DNA of 9,352 nucleotides from CAZYTO01 sp964650405 (lineage in GTDB: Bacteria; Acidobacteriota; Thermoanaerobaculia; Gp7-AA8), in assembly GCA_964650405.1 (NCBI GenBank), contig CAZYTO010000233.1:1-9352 (forward strand), written 5' to 3'. The notes under the pieces are model-generated. The model saw nothing but the letters and a program-made list of their open reading frames with translations. It was not told the origin of the DNA and made no database searches. A program made the position numbers and the translations under genes. Shown here piece by piece: positions 1 to 5,641 of this stretch. Each line of letters begins with the position of its first letter. The first letter of the stretch is position 1.

Positions 1-1158
1 GCGAGCGCGTATGTCCGCAATCAGCCAGTGCCAGAACGGCAGGGGCTTGGTGTGCGGGTTGTCCACCCGGAAGATACGCACGCCCTGATCGACCCAGTAT
101 AGGAAGACGTCGCGCAGCTCGTTCCATAGCGACTGCCAGGCGTCGCTCTCGAAGTGGAATGGGTAGATGTCCTGGTACTTCCTCGGCGGGTTCTCGGCGT
201 ACTGGATGGTGCCGTCGGGCCGCTCCAGGAACCACTCCCGGTGGGCCCGCGCCCACGGGTGGTCGGGCGAGGCCTGGAAGGCGACGTCGAGTGCCAGCTC
301 GATGCCGTACGGCTCGGCCGCGGCCACGAGGTTGCGGAAGTCTTCGATGGACCCGAGCTGCGGATGGACCGACGTGTGCCCGCCCTCGTCGCTGCCGATG
401 GCCCACGGGCTGCCGGCGTCACTGGCGTCCGCCGCCGCCTTGTTGTTCCTGCCCTTGCGGAACGTTCTGCCGATGGGGTGGATGGGAGGGAGGTAGAGGA
501 CATCGAAGCCCATCCTGGCGATGCGCGGGATCTGGGCCTCGACGTCGCGCAACGTCCCGAAGGAGCGGGGGAAGAGCTCGTACCAGGTGCTGAAGGCCGC
601 CTTCCGGCGGTCGGCGTCGATGGCGTACTCGCACTCGGTGCGGGTGACGAAACGGCGCTCGGCATTGCGCCACATGAGGTCGCGCAGCTCGGTGCCGTCG
701 AAGTCCGCCGGCTCTTCGGCGGTCAGGTAGCGCTCCAGCCGCTTCGCGTCGCGGCCCCGGGCGCGCGCGATGGCGGCGCGGATCATGGACTGCCCGATCT
801 CCCGCTGGACGGGAAGGTCGGCCTCGTCCCGCTTCTTCAGGTCGCGCAGCCATGTCTGGAAGTGATCGATCCAGGCCTCGACGGCGAAACGCCAGACTCC
901 GGTTCGATCGAGCACAATCTCCGCGCGCCACCGGTCGTTGAACAGCGGCTGCATCGGCGCCTCGACGGCCTTGGTTTCCGAGGCATGCCGCAGGAGGACC
1001 ACGGCCGCCAGGATGTCGTGGCCGTCCGCAAAGACATCGGCCTCAACCGCTACGACATCCCCCACCACGCGCCTGGCCGGGAAGCGCCCGCCATCCACCG
1101 CAGGGCTCACCCCCTCGATGACGACGCGCCGGCGGCCATCGAAACACACGTCGGACAC
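1..1158 (-). CDS. glgE: GlgE maltosyltransferase, N-terminal part (3' end beyond window)
   Basis: Alpha-1,4-glucan:maltose-1-phosphate maltosyltransferase. In the family it transfers maltosyl units from maltose-1-phosphate to alpha-glucan in the cytoplasmic TreS-Pep2-GlgE route. The reading frame gives 386 residues before the window edge; the family is usually about 650-700. The N-terminal domain starts RVVIEGVSPAVDGGRF (about residues 11-26) and continues to about 180 with FNDRWRAEIVLDR. The GH13 domain begins at about 187 with FSTWYELFPRS, then HPIGRTFRKGRNN (about 227), ELALDVAFQASPDHPW (about 287) and FRVDNPHTKP (363-372). Asp366 in FRVDNP is the expected nucleophile; the general acid lies past the edge. 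There is no in-frame ATG, so GTG at 1158 is chosen because it precedes the conserved RVVIEG; GTG at 1149 is possible. No clear Shine-Dalgarno is seen. Its leader is the heptamer array. No other glycogen gene lies in the window. Confidence 0.95.
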   Translation of the reverse strand, partial: MSDVCFDGRRRVVIEGVSPAVDGGRFPARRVVGDVVAVEADVFADGHDILAAVVLLRHASETKAVEAPMQPLFNDRWRAEIVLDRTGVWRFAVEAWIDHFQTWLRDLKKRDEADLPVQREIGQSMIRAAIARARGRDAKRLERYLTAEEPADFDGTELRDLMWRNAERRFVTRTECEYAIDADRRKAAFSTWYELFPRSFGTLRDVEAQIPRIARMGFDVLYLPPIHPIGRTFRKGRNNKAAADASDAGSPWAIGSDEGGHTSVHPQLGSIEDFRNLVAAAEPYGIELALDVAFQASPDHPWARAHREWFLERPDGTIQYAENPPRKYQDIYPFHFESDAWQSLWNELRDVFLYWVDQGVRIFRVDNPHTKPLPFWHWLIADIRAR

Positions 1159-1192
1159 GCCACGCGGTGGTGCAGGGGGCGGGCCACTTCGC

Positions 1193-1298
1193 GGGCGAGC
1201 GGGGGGCGGGTAACGGGGGGCGGGTAACGGGTGCCGGGTAACAGGTATCAGGTGTCGGGTATCAGTTGTCGGGTATCAGGTATCGGGTTTCGGGTTTC
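1193..1298 (+). repeat. Degenerate heptamer tandem array (GGGTATC/GGGTAAC type)
   Basis: The spacer between glgE and the membrane-protein gene is almost wholly tandem 7-mers. From 1201, fourteen units follow in register: GGGGGGC, GGGTAAC, GGGGGGC, GGGTAAC, GGGTGCC, GGGTAAC, AGGTATC, AGGTGTC, GGGTATC, AGTTGTC, GGGTATC, AGGTATC, GGGTTTC, GGGTTTC. Neighbouring units resemble each other more than distant ones, as expected from local slippage or duplication. It begins with GGGCGAGC (1193-1200), a word found again at 2360 and, inverted, near 2501 and 6157. The array lies downstream of the membrane-protein stop and upstream of the glgE start, so it would form much of the glgE leader if glgE is transcribed from the right. 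Confidence 0.9.
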
Positions 1299-1317
1299 GG
1301 GGATGCCGGGGTCGCTG

Positions 1318-2343
1318 CTACCCCAGCACCTTCCGCGTCAGCGGTCGCACGAGCCATCCGAGGATGCTCGGAGCCGGCCCGCGGCGGAAGGCGGCCAGGC
1401 GGGCGATCTGTTCGGCGGCCAGCGCCGCGGCGACGAGGCCGGCCAGGATGGCGCCGGTGGAGATGGAGCTGACCACTCCGGCGATGGAGAAGACCAGCAG
1501 GATCCAGGCAATGTTGCGCGAGTGCCTTCGGTAGTCGTAGCCGAAGCGCTCCTTCGCCCGTGCCTGCTCCTCGGGACTGAGCAGGGTGACGAAGGGCTCT
1601 CGCAACATGAAAGCGTCGCGCAGGGCGATGTCGTCAGGCGCGTCGGTGATCGTAACCGCCAGTCCCTTGCTGACCTTGAACGGAGGCGTCAGCTTCGCGC
1701 GGTTGGGCGCCAGCGCGTAGAAGAGGATGTAGACGAACAGACCGGCGGTGGTGCCGATGGGACGCTTCTGCACGTACGAGATGTAGAAGCGGACGACCAT
1801 CTCCGCCCCGACGCACAGCAACAGGAGGACCAAAGACACCGGCATGTAGTGGTCGTTGACGATGTGGCCGACGAGGATCAGGGTGACCCCGATGAGGACC
1901 GCAAGCTCGAAGACGACGGAGATCATCGTCAGCCGCGCCGGAAGGATGCCAAGCTCGTGGGCCAGTTCCTCCTGCACGGCAGCCGGAAGCTGCCCGGTCA
2001 CGAGCCCGAAGAAGTTCGCGCTCCTGCGTCCGCGGTCCCGGGCCGCCGCCTTGCGGATCTCTTCGAGCCGGTAGGCCTCGCTCTCCTCGTCGTAACGGTC
2101 GACGAGGCGCATGGCGTGCTCCTCCCGCCACGGCAGCAGCGTGTAGCGGATGCCACCGGACGGAAGGGGCTCGGCATCGATGACTTCGTAGTAGGCCTCG
2201 CTCCAGAGCACCGCCGTGCCCGGGAACTCCGCCTTCGTGAGCGTCTTCTCCACGCGCGCCGTCCACCCCTTCTCGAAACGCGACGAGAGCAGCACGCGAC
2301 CATCGTCCGCGACGCGCACGCGGTCCGCCCCATATGCCTGCAT
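1318..2343 (-). CDS. Multi-pass membrane protein of unknown function
   Basis: A 341-residue protein I do not recognise. The N-terminal 1-130 or so is soluble and charged (TLLPWREEHAMRLVDRYDEESEAYRLEE region, about 68-95). Hydrophobic segments lie near 139-160, 168-185 and 198-212. A hydrophilic stretch follows (about 215-277, with YDYRRHSRN before the next segment), then a hydrophobic pair near 278-296 and 297-315, and a basic tail. That suggests about five membrane segments in the inner membrane. The frame is open to 2454, but the extra 37 residues would be translated from repeat DNA, so ATG at 2343 is preferred. No Shine-Dalgarno is visible; TACAAT lies 6 nt upstream. The gene is bordered on both sides by heptamer arrays in inverted orientation and shows no functional link to glgE or the regulator. 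The coding call is firm because the frame is long and its hydrophobicity pattern is protein-like. Confidence 0.8.
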   Translation of the reverse strand: MQAYGADRVRVADDGRVLLSSRFEKGWTARVEKTLTKAEFPGTAVLWSEAYYEVIDAEPLPSGGIRYTLLPWREEHAMRLVDRYDEESEAYRLEEIRKAAARDRGRRSANFFGLVTGQLPAAVQEELAHELGILPARLTMISVVFELAVLIGVTLILVGHIVNDHYMPVSLVLLLLCVGAEMVVRFYISYVQKRPIGTTAGLFVYILFYALAPNRAKLTPPFKVSKGLAVTITDAPDDIALRDAFMLREPFVTLLSPEEQARAKERFGYDYRRHSRNIAWILLVFSIAGVVSSISTGAILAGLVAAALAAEQIARLAAFRRGPAPSILGWLVRPLTRKVLG

Positions 2344-2349
2344 GACGCG

Positions 2350-2355
2350 ATTGTA
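2350..2355 (-). promoter_or_regulatory. Possible -10 box for a leaderless membrane-protein transcript
   Basis: TACAAT on the minus strand matches the sigma-70 -10 consensus at five of six positions and ends 6 nt before the ATG at 2343. That would place the transcription start at or next to the start codon. The region 17 bp upstream is pure GC repeat with no -35 box, so this is a weak candidate. The lack of a Shine-Dalgarno is consistent with leaderless initiation but does not prove it. Confidence 0.25.
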
Positions 2356-2359
2356 TGGG

Positions 2360-2516
2360 GGGCGAGCGGGGGGCGGCGAGCGGCGAGCGGGATACGCGGC
2401 CGGTACCCGGTGCGCGGTACCAGTTACCCGGTACCAAATCCTGATACCCGACACCCGATACCCGCGCCCGGCCCCACCCGCCCGGCGCTGCGAGTGAACT
2501 CTCGCCCCCGCTCGCC
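2360..2516. repeat. Composite heptamer repeat block (GCGAGCG words plus inverted GGGTATC words)
   Basis: This block lies between the response-regulator stop and the membrane-protein start. 2362-2396 reads in sevens as GCGAGCG, GGGGGCG, GCGAGCG, GCGAGCG, GGATACG. From 2402 the units change to GGTACCC, GGTGCGC, GGTACCA, GTTACCC, GGTACCA, AATCCTG, ATACCCG, ACACCCG, ATACCCG; GGTACC recurs every 14 bp (2402, 2416, 2430). A C-rich word near 2501-2516 is the complement of GGCGAGCG-type words. 2360-2376 repeats 1193-1209 exactly (17 bp, direct). 2441-2455 is the exact inverted complement of 1251-1265, and 19 of 20 bases match over 2441-2460 versus 1246-1265. Confidence 0.85.
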
Positions 2517-2532
2517 ACGACCCGCTAGCCGG

Positions 2533-2925
2533 CTACGCCCGTCCCGAGAACGCGCACGCTTCGACGCGTGCCGTCAGCTCGCCGATGTCGAACGGCTTCG
2601 GCAGGAGGTCGATGGGGTGGCCCTTGAGGCGCTCCCGGATCACGGTCGGAGAGGCGGCGCTGGTAACGATGATGCGTCCGAGGCGTGCCGGGTCGTCGGC
2701 GGCCAGGGTCTCGATGAACGAGAAGCCGTCGAGGTTCGGCATCATCAGGTCCAGGACGATCACGTCGAAGTCGTTCAGGCCGAGCTTCAGGACGGCTTCC
2801 AGGCCGTCGGAGGCCACGTCGACCTGGTGACCGGCGCGCTCGAGAACGCTCCGGACGAGCCTCCGGATGGAGACGTCGTCTTCGACCACGAGGATCGAGA
2901 CCGCGGGCTGGAGTCGTGCTGTCAA
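2533..2925 (-). CDS. Single-domain response regulator (receiver only)
   Basis: A CheY-like receiver of 130 residues with no output domain. ILVVEDD (about 11-17) supplies the acidic pocket (Asp16, Asp17). VIVLDLMMPNLDG carries the phospho-acceptor Asp59. IIVTSAA gives the switch Thr88, and LLPKPF gives the conserved Lys110. The domain ends about 12 residues after this, so it must act through protein contacts or a partner kinase; none is in the window. The frame stays open upstream through the rtcB coding region, but that part is antisense-style shadow. TTG at 2925 is the only reasonable start before the receiver fold (MTARLQPAVSILVV); no ATG or GTG is available and the Shine-Dalgarno is weak. 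It starts 44 bp after the rtcB stop, so co-transcription with rtcB is likely but unproven. Confidence 0.9.
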   Translation of the reverse strand: MTARLQPAVSILVVEDDVSIRRLVRSVLERAGHQVDVASDGLEAVLKLGLNDFDVIVLDLMMPNLDGFSFIETLAADDPARLGRIIVTSAASPTVIRERLKGHPIDLLPKPFDIGELTARVEACAFSGRA

Positions 2926-2969
2926 CGTGAAGCTACCGCCGTCGTGTACAGCAAGATTCGATCCCGATT

Positions 2970-4151
2970 TCAGCCCTTCACGCAGACGACCTGTTTGATG
3001 CTGGCCACCACTTCGACCAGGTCGCGCGATTTGTCGATCACGTCGCCGATCTCCTTGTAGGCACCGGGTATCTCGTCGATCACGCCCTGGTCCTTGCGGC
3101 ACTCGACCCCCTCGGTCATGCGCCGGAGATCCGCCTGCGTGAAGCGCTTCCGGGCCTCGGCGCGGGACATTTTTCTCCCGGCACCGTGCGGCGCGCTCTC
3201 GAACGCGTCCCGGTTGCCGAGGCCCCGCACGATGTACGAGCCGGTGCCCATCGACCCCGGGATGATACCCAGTTCCCCTGCCCTGGCCCGGATGGCTCCC
3301 TTCCGGGTTACGAAGACATCCTCGCCGAAGTGCTCCTCGCGCGAGACGTAGTTGTGATGGCAGTTCACTCGCGGTCCGGTGGCGATGGCCTTCGGCTTCT
3401 CGTCGAGGACCTGAGCGAAGACGTCGAGGACGCGGTTCATCATGACCTCGCGATTGACCCGGGCGTACTCCTGGCACCACTCGAGGTCCCGGAGATAGCC
3501 GTCGAACTCTTCCGTTCGTTCGTTGAACCAGGCCAGGTTGAGGTCCCGGATATCGGCCGAGGCCTTCTTCAGCAGGTTCTTCGCCTTGTTGATGTGGCGC
3601 TCGGCGGTGACGTTGCCGATGTTGCGGCTCCCGGAGTGCAGCATGAGCCAGACGGCGCGATCTGTGTCGTCGATACAGACCTCGATGAAGTGATTGCCGC
3701 CGCCGAGGGTCCCGAGCTGGTGGAGAGCGCGGTCCATCTCGCGGGTGGTGATGACGCTCGGCGCCTCGAGGCCGGCGAAGAACTCCCCCGCGGCATGGAG
3801 CGGCTTCTTGTGCTGGCTGAAGCCGACCGGCACGGCCCGCTCGATCTCGCTCCGGATGCGCTTGAGATCGGAGGCGTCGAGCCGGTCCGCGAGAATGGAC
3901 GTCTTCTGCGCCACCATCCCGCAGCCGATGTCGACGCCGACGGCGGCCGGGCAGATCGCACCGCGGGTGGCGATGACGGAGCCCACCGTGGCCCCGATGC
4001 CGACGTGAACGTCGGGCATGGCCGCGACGTGATGGAACACGAATGGCAGCGCCGCCGTGTTCCGGAGCTGATTCTTCGCGGCTGCTTCGACCTGGTCCGT
4101 CCAGATCTTCACCGGAACGGGCACGTCGTCGAGGATGGTCTCGATGGGCAT
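2970..4151 (-). CDS. rtcB: RtcB RNA-splicing/repair ligase
   Basis: A 393-residue RtcB of the compact bacterial class (E. coli RtcB is 408). The family joins RNA 2',3'-cyclic phosphate or 3'-phosphate ends to 5'-OH ends using GTP and Mn2+ through a guanylylated histidine. Visible motifs: MPDVHVGIGATVGSV (45-59); GVDIGCGM (72-79) with metal ligands Asp74 and Cys77; LGGGNHFIE (149-157) with His154; LHSGSRNIG (171-179) with His172; NCHHNYVSREEHFGE (263-277); and SAPHGAGRKMSR (319-330) with His322, the expected nucleotidyl-transfer residue. All catalytic positions I can identify are intact, and the protein is full length from ATG 4151. The Shine-Dalgarno is poor. The gene lies 40 bp after arsM and 44 bp before the response regulator. 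No RtcA, archease or PrfH partner is in the window. Confidence 0.97.
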   Translation of the reverse strand: MPIETILDDVPVPVKIWTDQVEAAAKNQLRNTAALPFVFHHVAAMPDVHVGIGATVGSVIATRGAICPAAVGVDIGCGMVAQKTSILADRLDASDLKRIRSEIERAVPVGFSQHKKPLHAAGEFFAGLEAPSVITTREMDRALHQLGTLGGGNHFIEVCIDDTDRAVWLMLHSGSRNIGNVTAERHINKAKNLLKKASADIRDLNLAWFNERTEEFDGYLRDLEWCQEYARVNREVMMNRVLDVFAQVLDEKPKAIATGPRVNCHHNYVSREEHFGEDVFVTRKGAIRARAGELGIIPGSMGTGSYIVRGLGNRDAFESAPHGAGRKMSRAEARKRFTQADLRRMTEGVECRKDQGVIDEIPGAYKEIGDVIDKSRDLVEVVASIKQVVCVKG

Positions 4152-4174
4152 GAGAACGCCATCTTAAACAACCC

Positions 4175-4188
4175 GATCAGCGATCAGC
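4175..4188. repeat. Short heptamer duplication in the arsM-rtcB gap
   Basis: GATCAGC occurs twice in perfect tandem and is followed by a decayed unit, GAATCAAGC, that reaches the arsM stop codon. It is the smallest member of the 7-bp arrays seen in other spacers of this window, and on its own would not be significant. Confidence 0.5.
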
Positions 4189-4191
4189 GAA

Positions 4192-5016
4192 TCAAGCAGC
4201 CTTTCGCGCTCGGACGAAGGCGCTCATGAACGTGCCGTCGATCGCGGCGAGGTCGGTCCCGTCGGGCACGAAGGCTCTCGCGTCTTCAGCGCGGTAGACG
4301 CGGGTCGGCTCGATGCCGGCCTCGGCGAAGCCGCTCCCTCTCAGCAGATCGAGGTATTCCTCCTCGTGCAATGCGCCGGCGATGCAGCCGGTCCAGAGCT
4401 CCATCGACCGGGTCATGGCCTCGGGGATGTCGCCGCGGCGCACGATGTCGGATACGGCGAAGCGACCGCCCGGCTTCAGCACGCGGAAGGCTTCGGCGAG
4501 CACGCGGGGCTTGTCGGTGGAGAGGTTGATCACGCAGTTGGAGATGACCACGTCGACGGAGTTGTCGGGCAGGGGGATGTTCTCGATCTCGCCTCGGAGG
4601 AACTCGACGTTGCCGACGCCGGCGTTCCGCTGGTTCTGGCGGGCCAGCTCGAGCATCTCGTCGGTCATGTCCAGGCCGTAGGCTTTCCCCGACGGCCCGA
4701 CGCGGCGTGCGGAGAGGAGGACATCGATGCCGCCGCCCGAGCCGAGGTCGAGGACGACTTCGCCGGCGCGCAACTCAGCCAGCGCCGTCGGATTGCCGCA
4801 CCCGAGGGAAGCTAGGACCGCCTCCTCGGGGAGGCCGGCCTTCTGGGCCTCGTCATAGAGGTCCGAGGTGATGGGATCCTGCTTCGCCGTGGTGCAGCAC
4901 GAGGCCTTGTAGCTCTTCACGTTCCGGGCGGCAGCGCCGTATTTCGCCTGCACCGCCTCCTTCACGCCGGTACCTTCGGGCACGCAGCAGGTGGGTCCGC
5001 AGCAACTGGTGGTCAT
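4192..5016 (-). CDS. arsM: Arsenite S-adenosylmethionine methyltransferase ArsM
   Basis: A 274-residue SAM-dependent methyltransferase that in the family methylates As(III), bound by cysteines and glutathione, to volatile or less retained products in the cytoplasm. The class I SAM motif VLDLGSGGGIDVLLSARRVG spans 88-107; GLDMTDEML (114-122) and IENIPLPDNSVDVVISNCVINL (144-165) follow. The three conserved arsenic-binding cysteines are Cys73 (LGCGNP), Cys161 (SNCVINLS) and Cys211 (WTGCIAGAL). Paired cysteines at 40/41 probably hold the fourth family cysteine, and the N terminus adds Cys5, 6, 10 and 11. ATG 5016 is chosen because GAGGA lies 4 nt upstream and because the open frame beyond it (to 5352) is translated repeat and an antisense part of the next gene. 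A strong promoter sits 116 bp upstream. No arsR, arsB or arsC gene is in the window. Confidence 0.96.
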   Translation of the reverse strand: MTTSCCGPTCCVPEGTGVKEAVQAKYGAAARNVKSYKASCCTTAKQDPITSDLYDEAQKAGLPEEAVLASLGCGNPTALAELRAGEVVLDLGSGGGIDVLLSARRVGPSGKAYGLDMTDEMLELARQNQRNAGVGNVEFLRGEIENIPLPDNSVDVVISNCVINLSTDKPRVLAEAFRVLKPGGRFAVSDIVRRGDIPEAMTRSMELWTGCIAGALHEEEYLDLLRGSGFAEAGIEPTRVYRAEDARAFVPDGTDLAAIDGTFMSAFVRARKAA

Positions 5017-5020
5017 GTGG

Positions 5021-5025
5021 TCCTC
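5021..5025 (-). promoter_or_regulatory. Ribosome binding site of arsM
   Basis: GAGGA on the minus strand lies 4 nt before the ATG at 5016, slightly closer than the usual spacing. It fixes the arsM start against the long upstream extension. It overlaps the first unit of the TTCGCTTA array, so changes in that array could alter initiation. Confidence 0.7.
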
Positions 5026-5115
5026 GCTTATTCGCTTATTCGCTTTTCGCTTATTCGCTGTTCGCTTGTTCTCTGGTCGCTGGTCGTTGGTCGTTGGTCG
5101 TTGGTCGTTGGTCGA
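5024..5115. repeat. Two adjoining 7-8-bp tandem arrays in the arsM leader
   Basis: On the plus strand, 5074-5115 is six units of TGGTCG(C/T/A): one TGGTCGC, four identical TGGTCGT and one TGGTCGA. Next to it, 5024-5068 holds about six units of TTCGCTTA/TTCGCTT/TTCGCTG with 7- and 8-bp lengths mixed. Together they fill nearly the whole untranslated leader between the predicted transcription start (about 5125) and the Shine-Dalgarno. The four perfect copies suggest recent expansion, and copy number may differ between strains. Translated, this stretch gives a low-complexity TNDQRP-type peptide, which should not be taken as a real protein extension. Confidence 0.93.
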
Positions 5116-5170
5116 CGCATTCGATATCACGAATATATGTCGCGATGCGACATTCGTCAATACGAATGCG
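5116..5170. promoter_or_regulatory. Nested palindromic operator over the arsM promoter
   Basis: Three symmetric elements fill the gap between the SRPBCC stop codon (5171) and the arsM leader array. Palindrome 1 is ATTCG-N6-CGAAT at 5119-5134; palindrome 2 is the same at 5152-5167; their spacing is 33 bp, about three helical turns, which suits cooperative binding on one face. The central element ATGTCGC-GAT-GCGACAT covers 5137-5153. The outer ends CGCATTCG (5116) and CGAATGCG (5163) are also complementary. Palindrome 1 overlaps the -10 and palindrome 2 the -35, so repression by occlusion is the likely logic. A metal-responsive ArsR/SmtB-type repressor is the natural suspect next to arsM, but no regulator gene is in the window. 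Confidence 0.7.
5132..5160 (-). promoter_or_regulatory. Sigma-70-type promoter of arsM
   Basis: On the minus strand TTGACG (5160-5155) is followed after exactly 17 bp by TATATT (5137-5132). Each matches the sigma-70 consensus at five of six positions, which is unusual in this GC-rich DNA. Transcription should start near 5125, giving a leader of about 110 nt made mostly of tandem repeats. It is the only convincing promoter I see in the window and probably also reads into rtcB and the response regulator. Confidence 0.8.
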
Positions 5171-5641
5171 TTACAGATGTGGTTTCTGCGAGCGTCCTTC
5201 GAAGATGTCGCGGATCGCAGCGGTGCGGTAGTCGAAGATCGCCCGGAGCTGCCGGCGCACGAACCAGCCGGCCGTGAACCGGCCGAGGGTTCCGAGTGGC
5301 AGTTCGTACTCGAGATAGTCGTGCATCTCCACTTGACCGGGATGGGTCTCACGGAACGTGTGGGTGTGACGCCACAGGCGGTAGGGGCCGCGCTCCTGCT
5401 CGTCGGTAAACGATGCGTTCTCCCGCCAGGAGGTGATGAGGGTCGTCCAGTTCAGGGGGATGCCGGCGATACGCAGGCGGTAGCGCGTGCGGTCGCCTTG
5501 CCTCAGTAGCCGGTCGGGGGCGGAGAGGACGCGGAAGTGCATCGACGGCGGGGTGATGCAGGCCAGGTTGCGCGCGTCGGCGAAGAAGCGAAAGACGTCC
5601 GCGAGCGGAGCGCGGAGCGTCGTGGTCTGCTCGAATGTCAC
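5171..5641 (-). CDS. SRPBCC-family ligand-binding protein
   Basis: A 156-residue single-domain SRPBCC (START/polyketide cyclase-like) protein with no signal peptide. It begins MTFEQTTTLRAPLADVFRFF, the usual first strand plus helix. NLACITPPSMHFRVL (25-39), WTTLITSWRENASFTDEQ (65-82) and GPYRLWRHTHTF (85-96) follow, then MHDYLEYELPLGTLG (106-120) and a long C-terminal helix. These match the subgroup often annotated as cyclase/dehydrase or ligand-binding SRPBCC protein; the ligand cannot be told from sequence. The start is GTG at 5641, whose GTGA overlaps the stop of the upstream DUF962 gene by 4 bp, so translation is almost certainly coupled. Family members bind hydrophobic molecules in a deep cavity; with the fatty-acid-related neighbour, a lipid-like ligand is an inference. 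Confidence 0.9.
   Translation of the reverse strand: MTFEQTTTLRAPLADVFRFFADARNLACITPPSMHFRVLSAPDRLLRQGDRTRYRLRIAGIPLNWTTLITSWRENASFTDEQERGPYRLWRHTHTFRETHPGQVEMHDYLEYELPLGTLGRFTAGWFVRRQLRAIFDYRTAAIRDIFEGRSQKPHL

Noticed and set aside
154..1227. Long plus-strand open frame opposite glgE
   Set aside because: It is antisense to a frame with unmistakable GlgE motifs, lacks any domain, and is a by-product of the GC-rich codon pattern.
2344..2454. N-terminal extension of the membrane protein
   Set aside because: The 37 extra residues derive from repeat DNA and are Pro/Arg-rich without family character.
1193..2516. Insertion sequence around the membrane-protein gene
   Set aside because: There is no transposase, the repeats are degenerate tandem arrays rather than defined terminal repeats, and no target-site duplication is clear; kept only as a possible cassette in the findings.
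1231..3060. 609-codon plus-strand open frame
   Set aside because: It runs through a heptamer array (giving a low-complexity RYQVSGI-type start), antisense through the membrane-protein and response-regulator genes, and has no recognisable domain.
2926..3480. N-terminal extension of the response regulator
   Set aside because: This part overlaps rtcB in another frame and reads as Arg/Gly-rich shadow; the receiver fold is complete from the TTG at 2925.
3186..4229. Plus-strand open frame opposite rtcB
   Set aside because: RtcB motifs are complete on the minus strand; the opposite frame shows only charged low-complexity sequence.
5024..5115. CRISPR array
   Set aside because: Units are 7-8 bp with no spacers between them, and no cas gene is present.
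5132..5160. MerR-type activated promoter
   Set aside because: A palindrome in the spacer is MerR-like, but those promoters have an overlong 19-20 bp spacer; here it is the optimal 17 bp, which favours repression.
5017..5352. N-terminal extension of ArsM
   Set aside because: It would translate the tandem repeats, the promoter and part of the SRPBCC gene in antisense fashion; GAGGA just before 5016 fixes the start.
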